From Streptomyces mangrovisoli (lineage in GTDB: Bacteria > Actinomycetota > Actinomycetes > Streptomycetales > Streptomycetaceae): a stretch of 64,000 nucleotides of DNA. Within the stretch, counting starts at the first letter, position 1, and the number at the start of each line of letters is the position of its first letter. The stretch covers positions 62,001 to 126,000 of the forward strand of contig NZ_LAVA02000005.1 of the NCBI RefSeq assembly GCF_000974985.2, in the 5' to 3' direction. The notes beneath the pieces were generated by a model. The model did no database searches, was not told where the DNA came from, and saw only the letters and a program-made list of their open reading frames with translations. Made by a program: the position numbers and the translations under genes. Below are positions 53,703 to 62,792 of this stretch, piece by piece.

Positions 53703-53734
53703 AGGGGCGATGTTTCACGTGAAACATCGCCCCT
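53703..53734. terminator. 32-base perfect palindrome with parS at its centre
   Basis: AGGGGCGATGTTTCAC and its exact reverse complement meet at the centre. It lies 22 bases after the LppU-like gene and between convergent genes, so it is a probable terminator as well as a parS. Confidence 0.7.
53712..53725. promoter_or_regulatory. parS site
   Basis: Perfect GTTTCACGTGAAAC, at the centre of the 32-base palindrome. Confidence 0.92.
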
Positions 53735-53773
53735 TCTACATGTCCGCCCCAGCCTCGGTCCGGACGCGGTCCT

Positions 53774-53787
53774 GTTTCACGTGAAAC
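53774..53787. promoter_or_regulatory. parS site
   Basis: Perfect GTTTCACGTGAAAC, 62 bases from the previous one (start to start), 28 bases before the end of pcnA. Confidence 0.92.
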
Positions 53788-53814
53788 ATGGGACCCGACC
53801 ACCCGGCCTCGACC

Positions 53815-55260
53815 TCAGTTCTGCTCGGCCCACCACTCCTTGAGGGCGGTCACCGCAGCGTCGTAGCCCATGGGGCCGTGTTCCAGGCGCAGCTCCATCA
53901 TGTGCGAGTACGCCTTGCCGACGACCGGTCCGGGGCGGACGTCCAGGATCTGCATGATCTGGTTGCCGTCGAGGTCCGGGCGGATCGCGTCCAGCTCCTC
54001 CTGCGCCTGAAGCTCGGCGATCCGCTCCTCCAGGCCGTCGTACGCCCGGGAGAGGGCCGCGGCCTTGCGCTTGTTGCGCGTGGTGCAGTCGGAGCGGGTC
54101 AGCTTGTGGAGGCGGTCGAGGAGCGGGCCGCCGTCACGGACATAGCGGCGGACCGCCGAGTCCGTCCATTCCCCGGTGCCGTAGCCGTGGAAGCGGAGGT
54201 GGAGTTCGACCAGGCGTGAGACGTCCTTCACGAGCTCGTTGGAGTACTTGAGCGCCGTCATCCGCTTCTTGGTCATCTTCGCGCCGACCATCTCGTGGTG
54301 GTGGAACGAGACCCGGCCGTCCCCCTCGAAGCGGCGGGTGCGCGGCTTGCCGATGTCGTGCAGCAGGGCGGCCAGCCGGAGGGTGAGATCGGGGCCGTCC
54401 TGCTCCAGCGCGATGGCCTGCTCCAGAACGATCAGCGAGTGGTCGTAGACGTCCTTGTGCCGGTGGTGCTCGTCGCTCTCCAGCCGGAGCGCCGGCAGCT
54501 CGGGCAGGACCCGGTCGGCGAGGCCGGTGTCGACGAGCAGGCTCAGGCCCTTGCGCGGGTGCTCGGAGAGGATCAGCTTGTTCAGCTCGTCCCGGACCCG
54601 CTCGGCCGACACGATCTCGATGCGGTCGGACATCTCCTTCATCGCCGTGACGACCTCGGGGGCGACCTCGAAGTCGAGCTGGGCGGCGAAGCGGGCGGCC
54701 CGCATCATGCGCAGCGGGTCGTCCGAGAAGGAGTCCTCGGGGGTCCCGGGGGTGCGCAGCACGCGGGCGGCGAGATCGCCGAGTCCGTCGTGCGGATCGA
54801 CGAACTCCTTCTGCGGGAGAGCCAGCGCCATCGCGTTCACGGTGAAGTCCCGGCGGACGAGGTCCTCCTCGATGGAGTCGCCGTACGACACCTCAGGCTT
54901 GCGTGAGGTCCGGTCGTAGGCCTCCGACCGATAGGTCGTGACCTCGATCTGGTAGCCGTCCTTCTGCGCACCCACCGTGCCGAAGGCGATCCCCACCTCC
55001 CACAGGGCGTCCGCCCACGGCCGCACGATCTTCAGTACGTCCTCGGGACGGGCGTCGGTCGTGAAGTCCAGGTCGTTGCCGAGCCGGCCGAGCAGCGCGT
55101 CCCGGACCGAACCGCCGACCAGGGCGAGCGAGAACCCGGCCTGCTGGAAGCGGTGGGCGAGGTCGTCGGCGACCGGAGCGACCTGTAGCCGCTCGCTCAC
55201 GGTGCGCTGCCGCTCCTGACTCGGGGCGGTGGTGGGGGTGTCTTCGTTGGCGTTCGGCAC
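53815..55260 (-). CDS. pcnA: CCA tRNA nucleotidyltransferase (PcnA-type)
   Basis: A 481-residue nucleotidyltransferase. The head motif 'LALVGGSVRDALLGRLGNDLDFTTDARP' contains the catalytic GGSVRD and DLDF; 'RRDFTVNAMAL' and 'DDPLRMMRAARFA' follow, and an HD domain ('HDIGK', 'HHHEM') lies near residues 290-310. It adds or repairs CCA at tRNA 3' ends. The GTG at 55260 gives the family start; upstream in-frame residues to 55437 are not homologous in character. Divergent from the DUF6049 gene. Confidence 0.93.
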   Translation of the reverse strand: MPNANEDTPTTAPSQERQRTVSERLQVAPVADDLAHRFQQAGFSLALVGGSVRDALLGRLGNDLDFTTDARPEDVLKIVRPWADALWEVGIAFGTVGAQKDGYQIEVTTYRSEAYDRTSRKPEVSYGDSIEEDLVRRDFTVNAMALALPQKEFVDPHDGLGDLAARVLRTPGTPEDSFSDDPLRMMRAARFAAQLDFEVAPEVVTAMKEMSDRIEIVSAERVRDELNKLILSEHPRKGLSLLVDTGLADRVLPELPALRLESDEHHRHKDVYDHSLIVLEQAIALEQDGPDLTLRLAALLHDIGKPRTRRFEGDGRVSFHHHEMVGAKMTKKRMTALKYSNELVKDVSRLVELHLRFHGYGTGEWTDSAVRRYVRDGGPLLDRLHKLTRSDCTTRNKRKAAALSRAYDGLEERIAELQAQEELDAIRPDLDGNQIMQILDVRPGPVVGKAYSHMMELRLEHGPMGYDAAVTALKEWWAEQN

Positions 55261-55521
55261 AACAGAAGAGGGTACGTGCCCCGGGCCGCTCACTGCTTCT
55301 GCAATACCCACGCGGGTAGACCGCCGTATATCCGGGCAAGGCGAGTTCCTGTGACTTTCACCCCGTGTCCTCTGGATACGGGTACATAGAGGACGCGAGA
55401 CGGTGCCGCCCCGATCTTGTGGGCCGGTCCGCGGCACTTCCCCTCAGCGCGCATCGTTACCATGCGTGGACGCACATGGGGACGACCAGACGACCACTGA
55501 CGACGAGGGACGGGCGAGCGC

Positions 55522-57909
55522 GTGGCCGAGGCGGCAGACTTCCAGGGGATGAGTCCCTCACCTGCCCGCCGCTGGCTGCGGCGCACCGGGGCATTGCTCG
55601 CCGGAGCGCCGCTGCTGGTCGGCCTGCTCCAGCTGCCCGCCGCCACGGCCGCCCAGGCCGCTCCAGAGGCGTCCCCGAAGGCGGCGTCCGGCTCCAGCAC
55701 GGTCTCCGTCTCCCTGGACACCCTGAGCCCCAGCGCGCCGACGGACGGGGACACCCTGACCGTGTCCGGCACGGTGACCAACAACGGCAAGCAGACCGTC
55801 ACCGACGCCCACGTGGGCCTGCGGGTGGGTCCCTCACTGACCACGCGCTCGGAGATCGACAACGCCGCCAAGCGCACCGGCTACACCCCGGGGGCCGACC
55901 CCGAGGAGGTCGGCGACAAGTACCAGGAGAAGTTCTCCTCGCTCACTCCCGGGGTCGCCGAGCACTTCAGCATCTCGGTGCCGGTCGACAAGCTCGATCT
56001 CGGTGACGACGGGGTGTACCAGCTGGGCGTCTCCCTCACCGGTGAGACCTCCGCGCAGCCCTGGGAGCAGGTCCTCGGCATCCAGCGGACGTTCCTGCCC
56101 TGGCAGGCCGACGAGGCCGACACCAAGACGAAGACGACGTTCCTGTGGCCGCTGATCTCCACCGTCCACATGACGGCCGAGTCCGGACCCGGCGACAAGC
56201 AGACCCCGGTCTTCACCAACGACGACCTGGCGAAGGAGATCTCCCCGGGCGGCCGGCTGAGCGAGATGCTGTCGCTCGGCAAGGGCCTCGACGTCACGTG
56301 GGTGATCGATCCCGACCTGCTGGCGTCCGTCGACGCGATGACGGGCACCTACAAGATCCGCAACAGCGACGGCACGACCACCGTCGGCACGCACCAGGCG
56401 GTCGCCAACCAGTGGCTGGCCGCGTTGCAGGAGGCGGTGACCGACCAGGAGGTCGTCGCGCTGCCCTTCGCCGACCCCGACCTCGCCTCGCTCGCCCACA
56501 ACGGCACGAGCACCACCGGTTCGCTGAGCCAGCTCAAGGCCGCCACCGACGTGGCCGCCGACACCGTCGAGACGGTGCTGCACGTCAAGCCCCGCACCGA
56601 CTTCGCCTGGCCCGTCGAAGGCGCCGTCGACCCCTCGATCGTCAAGGTCGCCACCTCCGCGGGCGCGGACAAGGTGATCGCGCGCAGCGACAGCCTCCAG
56701 GAGTCCGGCAGCCTGTCCTACACGCCCTCGGCGGCCCGTCCGATCGGCGGCGGCACCACCGCGGTGGTGGCGGACGCCCGGATGTCCACGGCCTTCCAGG
56801 GCGACCTGACCCGGGCCGGGGCCAGCACGCTCGCGGTGCAGAAGTTCCTCGCCGAGAGCCTCTCCCTGAACCTTCAGGTCGACAAGGGGCGCAGCATCGT
56901 CGTCGCCCCGCAGCGGATGCCGTCGGCGAGCCAGGCCCAGGCGATGGCCGCGGCGATCAGCGCGCTGCAGAGCGGCAACTGGTCCGAGTCGCAGAGCCTC
57001 GGCTCGGCCGCCAAGGCCAAGCCGGATCCGGGTGCCAACTCCCACGTCCCCTCGACGTCCGCCTACCCGTCCTCGCTGCGCAAGCAGGAGCTGCCGAGGA
57101 CGGCCTTCGAGCAGATCGCGACCACGCAGGACAAGCTCGACAACTTCAAGGTCATCCTGACCGACGAGTCCCGGGTGGTGACCCCGTTCGGGCGGGCCAT
57201 CAACCGGGAGATGGCCACGTCCTGGCGGGGCCGGGGCAGCGAGGCCGCGGCCTTCCGCGAGAACGTGGAGAGCTATCTCGACGATCTCTCCCAGCAGGTC
57301 AAGCTGATCGACAAGTCGGAGGTCAAGCTCTCCGGCCGCAGCGCGACCATCCCGGTCACCGTGCAGAACAACCTGGTGCAGGGCGTGCAGCACCTGGTGC
57401 TGCGGCTCACCTCGACCAGCCCCCGGCTCACCATCGGCGGGCACCCGTACATGGAGCAGCCGGTGGCCGTCTCCGGCGGGCACAGCCAGACGGTGAAGTT
57501 CACCACCTCCGCCAAGGCCAACGGCCCGGTCTCCGTGATCGCCCAGTTGTACACGGAGGACGGCCAGGAATACGGTCAGCCCGTCAAGTTCGACGTGCAG
57601 GTCACGGAGATCACGGCCACCGTCATGCTGGTCATCGGCGGCGGCGTGCTGCTGCTGGTCCTCGCCGGCTTCCGGATGTACACCCAGCGCAAGCGGGCGG
57701 CCGCCCGGGACGCGGAGCAGGGCGGACCCGACGGGAGCGAGGGGGGCGAGGCGGACCCGCGGAACCCCGAAGGTCCCGGAGACCGTCCTGAGGACCAGTC
57801 CGGCGTGTCGCCTCAGGACGACGACCCGGAGCAGCCGAGTGACCCGACACCGGACACCGCACCGGAAAGCGCCGACCCGTCCCGGACCGGTGAGAGAGTT
57901 GACCGTTGA
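55522..57909 (+). CDS. Large secreted/membrane-anchored protein, DUF6049 family
   Basis: A 795-residue protein. A signal-like segment (about 19-48, basic RRWLRRTGALLAGAPLL then AAQAAP) leads to a long extracellular part with an N-terminal CARDB-like repeat ('TLTVSGTVTNNGKQTVTDA'), a large middle domain and a C-terminal beta domain ('GRSATIPVTVQNNLVQGVQH'). One transmembrane helix (about 695-715) anchors it, and the cytoplasmic tail is acidic and Pro-rich. It is the counterpart of M. tuberculosis Rv3909 by position. GTG at 55522 is used. It precedes murJ by 45 bases. Confidence 0.88.
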   Translation: MAEAADFQGMSPSPARRWLRRTGALLAGAPLLVGLLQLPAATAAQAAPEASPKAASGSSTVSVSLDTLSPSAPTDGDTLTVSGTVTNNGKQTVTDAHVGLRVGPSLTTRSEIDNAAKRTGYTPGADPEEVGDKYQEKFSSLTPGVAEHFSISVPVDKLDLGDDGVYQLGVSLTGETSAQPWEQVLGIQRTFLPWQADEADTKTKTTFLWPLISTVHMTAESGPGDKQTPVFTNDDLAKEISPGGRLSEMLSLGKGLDVTWVIDPDLLASVDAMTGTYKIRNSDGTTTVGTHQAVANQWLAALQEAVTDQEVVALPFADPDLASLAHNGTSTTGSLSQLKAATDVAADTVETVLHVKPRTDFAWPVEGAVDPSIVKVATSAGADKVIARSDSLQESGSLSYTPSAARPIGGGTTAVVADARMSTAFQGDLTRAGASTLAVQKFLAESLSLNLQVDKGRSIVVAPQRMPSASQAQAMAAAISALQSGNWSESQSLGSAAKAKPDPGANSHVPSTSAYPSSLRKQELPRTAFEQIATTQDKLDNFKVILTDESRVVTPFGRAINREMATSWRGRGSEAAAFRENVESYLDDLSQQVKLIDKSEVKLSGRSATIPVTVQNNLVQGVQHLVLRLTSTSPRLTIGGHPYMEQPVAVSGGHSQTVKFTTSAKANGPVSVIAQLYTEDGQEYGQPVKFDVQVTEITATVMLVIGGGVLLLVLAGFRMYTQRKRAAARDAEQGGPDGSEGGEADPRNPEGPGDRPEDQSGVSPQDDDPEQPSDPTPDTAPESADPSRTGERVDR

Positions 57910-57954
57910 GCGATGTCGTGGCCGGTGGGCCGGGGACGATGAGGTGGGGTAAGC

Positions 57955-60222
57955 ATGAACGCGCCGTACGAAGGTGACCGTGGCCAGGCCGCGGGCAGCT
58001 CGGGCTTCCCCGAGGGCCCGCCGCCGGAGCACGGTCAGCTGCCGCCGCAGCCCCCCGCCGACATGTACCTCCAGGACGCCTACGACCAGGACCCCTACCG
58101 GGCCCAGGACCTCTCCGCGCAGGACCCGGTCGCCGAGGCGCTCTACGACCGTGCCGCGCACCCGCCGCCGGCCCCGGGCAGCTACGAGCCCCAGCAGCCG
58201 CTGTACGGCCGTCCGCAGAGCTCGCCGCACGCCCCCGACCCGCGTCTGTGGGCGCGGACCCCTGCGCCGGAGCCCTCCGGGCCGAGCCGGCACCTGCCGC
58301 ACGGCGACGACCCCCGCACCACCCAGTACGTGGGCGTGGACGACCTGGTCAGCAACTCCGGCGAGGAGAACCACGAGCCGGACGCGTTCGCCCATCTCTT
58401 CCGCGACCAGCAGCAGGGCGGTCCCCGGCCCCCGATGGACTCCGCGGCCGTCCCCGGCCCGTCGGCGGCCCCGGGCGGGCCGGGACCGGCTCGGCAGAGC
58501 CCGATCCCGGCCGCCGCGCCCGCACCCGGGCCCGCCGAGTCGACCATGAACCTCACGGTCACCCCCGCCGCCCCCGCGGCGAAGAAGGCCGGCCGCGCCT
58601 CGGGGCTGCTCAAGTCGAGCGCCGTGATGGCCGCGGGCACGATGGTCTCCCGGCTCACCGGCTTCGTCCGCTCCGCGCTGATCGTCTCGGCGCTGGGCAT
58701 CGGCCTGCTCGGCGACACCTTCCAGGTCGCCTACCAGCTGCCGACCATGATCTACATCCTGACCGTCGGTGGCGGTCTCAACTCCGTCTTCGTGCCGCAG
58801 CTGGTGCGGGCCATGAAGGAGGACGAGGACGGCGGCGAGGCCTACGCCAACCGCCTGCTGACGCTGGTGATGGTCGCGCTCGGCGCGCTCACGGCGGTCG
58901 CGATCCTGTGTGCCCCGCTGCTGATCCGGGTGCTGTCGAACTCGGTCGCGAACGACCCCGCGGCCAACGAGGTCGGGGTCACCTTCGTCCGCTACTTCCT
59001 GCCCTCGATCTTCTTCATGGGCATCCACGTGGTGATGGGCCAGGTCCTCAACGCGCGCGGCAAGTTCGGCGCGATGATGTGGACGCCGGTCCTCAACAAC
59101 ATCGTCATCATCGTCACCCTCGGCGCCTTCATCTGGGTGTACGGCACCGCCTCCAGCTCCGGCATGAAGGTCGACACCATCCCGGCCGAGGGACAGCGCC
59201 TGCTCGGGATCGGCATCCTGCTCGGTCTGGTCGTCCAGGCCCTGGCGATGATCCCCTACCTGCGGGAGACCGGTTTCCGGCTGCGGCTGCGGTTCGACTG
59301 GCGGGGCCACGGCCTCGGCAAGGCCGCGACCCTCGCCAAGTGGACCGTGCTGTTCGTTCTCGCCAACCAGGCGGGTGCCCTGGTGGTCTCCCAGCTGTCC
59401 ACCTCGGCGGGCAAGGACTCCTCGGTCGACGGCACCGGCTTCTCCGCCTACGCCAACGCCCAGCTGATCTGGGGCCTGCCCCAGGCCATCATCACGGTGT
59501 CCCTGATGGCGGCCCTGCTGCCGCGCATCTCGCGCTCGGCCGCCGAGGGCGACAGCGGTGCCGTCCGGGACGACATCTCCCAGGGCCTGCGGACCACGGC
59601 CGTCGCCATCGTGCCGATCGCCTTCGGGTTCCTCGCCCTCGGCATCCCGATGTGCACGCTGATCTTCGGCTCCTCGGGCACCAGCGAGGCGACCAACATG
59701 GGCTTCATGCTGATGGCCTTCGCCCTCGGCCTGATCCCCTATTCGGTCCAGTACGTCGTCCTGCGTGCCTTCTACGCCTACGAGGACACCCGCACCCCCT
59801 TCTACAACACCGTCATCGTGGCCGCGGTCAACGCGGGCGCCTCGTGGCTGTGTTACATGCTGCTGCCCGCCCGCTGGGCGGTGGTCGGCATGTCCGCCGC
59901 GTACGGCCTCGCCTACGCCATCGGAGTGGGCGTCGCCTGGCGGCGGCTGCGGGTGCGGCTCGGCGGCGGGGACCTCGACGGGGTCCGTGTCATGCGGACG
60001 TACGCCCGTCTCTGCATCGCCTCCGTACCGGCCGCCCTCATCAGCGGCGCGGCCTGCTACGGGATCGGACACTCCATCGGTCAGGGCGTCGTCGGCTCGT
60101 TCGCCGCGCTGCTGGTCGGTGGCGCCCTGCTTCTCGGGGTCTTCTTCGTCGCCGCGCGGCGCATGCGCATCGAGGAGCTCAACTCGCTCGTCGGCATGGT
60201 GCGCGGGCGGCTGGGGCGCTGA
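57955..60222 (+). CDS. murJ: Lipid II flippase MurJ (MviN)
   Basis: A 755-residue protein. The first 210 residues are a cytoplasmic Pro/Gln/Asp-rich extension. The MurJ core has about 14 transmembrane helices and the features 'MAAGTMVSRLTGFVRSALIVSALG', 'VFVPQLVRAMKEDE', 'GKFGAMMWTPVLNN' and 'YVVLRAFYAYEDTRTPFYN'. MurJ moves lipid II across the membrane for cell-wall synthesis. ATG at 57955 with GGGGTAAGC upstream. In mycobacteria the pseudokinase that follows is fused to MurJ; here it is a separate gene 118 bases downstream. Confidence 0.95.
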   Translation: MNAPYEGDRGQAAGSSGFPEGPPPEHGQLPPQPPADMYLQDAYDQDPYRAQDLSAQDPVAEALYDRAAHPPPAPGSYEPQQPLYGRPQSSPHAPDPRLWARTPAPEPSGPSRHLPHGDDPRTTQYVGVDDLVSNSGEENHEPDAFAHLFRDQQQGGPRPPMDSAAVPGPSAAPGGPGPARQSPIPAAAPAPGPAESTMNLTVTPAAPAAKKAGRASGLLKSSAVMAAGTMVSRLTGFVRSALIVSALGIGLLGDTFQVAYQLPTMIYILTVGGGLNSVFVPQLVRAMKEDEDGGEAYANRLLTLVMVALGALTAVAILCAPLLIRVLSNSVANDPAANEVGVTFVRYFLPSIFFMGIHVVMGQVLNARGKFGAMMWTPVLNNIVIIVTLGAFIWVYGTASSSGMKVDTIPAEGQRLLGIGILLGLVVQALAMIPYLRETGFRLRLRFDWRGHGLGKAATLAKWTVLFVLANQAGALVVSQLSTSAGKDSSVDGTGFSAYANAQLIWGLPQAIITVSLMAALLPRISRSAAEGDSGAVRDDISQGLRTTAVAIVPIAFGFLALGIPMCTLIFGSSGTSEATNMGFMLMAFALGLIPYSVQYVVLRAFYAYEDTRTPFYNTVIVAAVNAGASWLCYMLLPARWAVVGMSAAYGLAYAIGVGVAWRRLRVRLGGGDLDGVRVMRTYARLCIASVPAALISGAACYGIGHSIGQGVVGSFAALLVGGALLLGVFFVAARRMRIEELNSLVGMVRGRLGR

Positions 60223-60340
60223 GGAGGGGGTAAGCGCACAACCATCGGCCTCCGCTGTGTGTCGTGCATAGCGGCAGACTGTGGGCACAATTGGTTTCGG
60301 CGTCGTACAGCGTGCAACGGATGGGGAGGCAGGAACGACG

Positions 60341-62041
60341 GTGGCGGAACGGAGCACGGCTGCCGTCGACGTGGCAGACAACAGCGGTGACGAACCGCTG
60401 ACCGCCCAGGCGGACCAGTCCACGGCCGACGAGGTGGCCCAGAACCCGCAACGGGACACGGACAACGACCAGGTGCAGGGGGGCGGCGGGACGGAGGGCC
60501 CGGGCAAGGCCGCACCGCCCGAACTGCACAGCGGTCACAAGCTCGCCAGACGCTATCGGCTGGAGGAGTGCGTCACCCGACTGGACGGCTTCAGCAGCTG
60601 GCGGGCGGTCGACGAGAAACTGCGGCGCGCCGTCGGCGTGCACATCCTCCCCTCCGACCATCCGCGGGCCCGTTCGGTGCTGGCCGCCGCCCGGTCCTCG
60701 GCGCTGCTCGGCGACCCCCGGTTCGTCCAAGTCCTCGACGCCGTCGAGGAGAACGACCTGGTGTACGTCGTCCACGAGTGGCTGCCCGACGCCACGGAGC
60801 TGACCGCGCTCCTGGCCGCCGGCCCGCTGGAGGTGCACGAGGCGTACCAGATGGTCAGCCAGGTCTCCTCGGCCATGGCGGCCGCGCACCGCGAGGGGCT
60901 CGCCCATCTGCGGCTCAACCCCAACGCCGTGCTGCGTACGTCCAGCGGTCAGTGGCGCATCCGGGGCCTCGCCGTGAACGCGGCGCTGCGCGGGATCAGC
61001 TCCGACACCCCGCAGCGCACGGACACCGAGGCGATCGGCGCACTGCTGTACGCGGCGCTCACCCAGCGCTGGCCGTACGAGAACGACGCCTACGGGCTGT
61101 CGGGTCTGCCCAAGGACATCGGGCTGATCGCTCCCGACCAGGTGCGGGCCGGCGTCCACCGGGGGCTCTCCGAGCTCGCGATGCGCGCGCTCGCCAACGA
61201 CGGCGCGACGGCGTCCCGTCACGAGTCGCCGTGCACCACGCCCGAGGAGCTGGTGAAGGCGATCGGTGAGATGCCCCGCATCCGCCCGCCGGAGCCCACG
61301 TTCACCGCTCCGCCGGAGTACCAGCGCACGACGTATCAGCAGGGCACGTACGGCCGTCAGACGGCCCGTCCGGGCGCCCCGCAGCCGATGTCCGCGCCGC
61401 CGCCCCCGTTGCAGAGCCGTACCGGCAAGGCGTTGAAGTGGGCCGTGTCCGCCCTGCTCATCGCCGCGCTCGGCCTGGGCAGCTGGCAGCTCGCCGACGC
61501 CCTGATGGACCACGGCGGCAAGTCGGACGACACCAACCAGACGCAGACGACGGACGGCAACGACAAGAACGCGAAGAAGGTGACGTCGAACGGCCGGCCC
61601 ATCGCCGTCCAACGCGCCCGTGACTTCGACCCGTTCGGGGACCAGTCGGAGAAGCCCGCCGACATAGGGAAGGTCTTCGACGACAGCACGTCCACGTACT
61701 GGCAGACCGACTTCTACAAGGGCGCCAACTTCGGCAACCTGAAGCCCGGTCTGGGCGTCATCGTGGACCTCGGCAAGGTGCAGCAGGTCGGCAAGGTCAC
61801 CATCTCCTTCGTGGGCTCCACCGCGGTGGAACTGCGGTCGGTGAGCTCCGCCGGCGACACCTGGCCGACGTCGTACGACTCGTACACGACGGTCGCCAAG
61901 GGCGAGGGGGAGAGCGTCACGCTCAAGCCCGGCCAGACCCTCAAGACGCGGTACCTGCTCGTGTGGCTCACCAAGCTGCCGCTTCAGGCCGACGAGGGCA
62001 CCTACCGGGGGAGAGTCGCGGACATCAAGGTGACGGGCTAG
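60341..62041 (+). CDS. MurJ-associated pseudokinase with C-terminal discoidin-like domain
   Basis: A 566-residue membrane protein. A disordered acidic head (1-about 60), a kinase-like domain (about 68-330), a Pro/Gln/Thr-rich linker, one transmembrane helix (about 365-383) and an extracellular beta domain (about 425-566). The kinase fold lacks a Gly-rich loop and the catalytic Asp: the HRD region reads 'HLRLNPNAVL'. It is thus a pseudokinase, like the C-terminal part of mycobacterial MviN (Rv3910), which binds FhaA when phosphorylated. GTG at 60341 with GGGAGG upstream. Confidence 0.88.
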   Translation: MAERSTAAVDVADNSGDEPLTAQADQSTADEVAQNPQRDTDNDQVQGGGGTEGPGKAAPPELHSGHKLARRYRLEECVTRLDGFSSWRAVDEKLRRAVGVHILPSDHPRARSVLAAARSSALLGDPRFVQVLDAVEENDLVYVVHEWLPDATELTALLAAGPLEVHEAYQMVSQVSSAMAAAHREGLAHLRLNPNAVLRTSSGQWRIRGLAVNAALRGISSDTPQRTDTEAIGALLYAALTQRWPYENDAYGLSGLPKDIGLIAPDQVRAGVHRGLSELAMRALANDGATASRHESPCTTPEELVKAIGEMPRIRPPEPTFTAPPEYQRTTYQQGTYGRQTARPGAPQPMSAPPPPLQSRTGKALKWAVSALLIAALGLGSWQLADALMDHGGKSDDTNQTQTTDGNDKNAKKVTSNGRPIAVQRARDFDPFGDQSEKPADIGKVFDDSTSTYWQTDFYKGANFGNLKPGLGVIVDLGKVQQVGKVTISFVGSTAVELRSVSSAGDTWPTSYDSYTTVAKGEGESVTLKPGQTLKTRYLLVWLTKLPLQADEGTYRGRVADIKVTG

Positions 62042-62063
62042 TTTCCCCGCTGGGGAGGGGACG

Positions 62064-62792
62064 ATGGCAGAAGGCGCCGGGTACGGCGACGCCAAGGACG
62101 AGGATCTGCTCGCCCGTCACGTCGACGGGGATCCCGACGCCTTCGGTGAGATCGTGCGACGCCACCGTGACCGGCTCTGGGCGGTCGCCCTGCGCACGCT
62201 GGGCGACCGCGAAGAGGCCGCGGACGCGGTGCAGGACGCCCTCGTGTCCGCCTATCGCGCCGCCCACACCTTCCGCGGTCAGTCGGCCGTCACGACCTGG
62301 CTGCACCGGATCACGGTGAACGCCTGTCTCGACCGGGCCCGCAAGACGGCCTCGCGCAAGACCTCACCGGTCGACGACACCGAGCGGCTGGAACAGTTGC
62401 TGGAGCCGCACGAGTCGGCCTCCGCCCCGGCCGAACGCAACGATCTGCACCGTCAGCTGCTCGAAGCCCTCGGCACCCTGCCACCCGACCAGCGGGCCGC
62501 GCTCGTCCTGGTCGACATGCAGGGCTACCCCGTCGCGGAGGCCGCTCGGATGCTCGACGTGCCCACCGGGACGGTCAAGAGCAGATGCGCCCGCGGCCGG
62601 GCCAGACTGCTGCCTCTCCTCACTCATCTACGGCCGGAAAACGCGGCCGCCGGCGGGGAAAGTCCGGACACGGGACGGAACCAGGGGCCGGGGAGTTCCG
62701 TCCCACCGGCAGCGGGTTCTCGGGACGGGGGTCCCGGCCATGCGGGACCGAGCGATTCAGCTGCTGTGAAGGGCGGAGGCGGGCGAGCGTGA
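62064..62792 (+). CDS. sigM: ECF sigma factor SigM
   Basis: A 242-residue ECF sigma factor. Region 2 is 'AFGEIVRRHRDRLWAVALRTLGDREEAADAVQDALVSAYRAAHTFRGQSAVTTWLHRI' in the usual order (residues about 26-85), and region 4 'LPPDQRAALVLVDMQGYPVAEAARMLDVPTGTVKSRCARGRARLL'. A Gly/Pro-rich tail of about 50 residues follows. Position before trxB and after the pseudokinase matches sigM of mycobacteria and Streptomyces. It overlaps its anti-sigma gene by four bases, so the two are made in a fixed ratio. ATG at 62064 with GGGGAGGGG. Confidence 0.94.
   Translation: MAEGAGYGDAKDEDLLARHVDGDPDAFGEIVRRHRDRLWAVALRTLGDREEAADAVQDALVSAYRAAHTFRGQSAVTTWLHRITVNACLDRARKTASRKTSPVDDTERLEQLLEPHESASAPAERNDLHRQLLEALGTLPPDQRAALVLVDMQGYPVAEAARMLDVPTGTVKSRCARGRARLLPLLTHLRPENAAAGGESPDTGRNQGPGSSVPPAAGSRDGGPGHAGPSDSAAVKGGGGRA

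Noticed and set aside
55834..60507. A minus-strand open frame of over 1500 codons antisense to DUF6049 and murJ
   Set aside because: Low-complexity Gly/Arg/Val/Asp composition, no protein motifs; a normal artefact of high GC at codon position three in the genes on the other strand.
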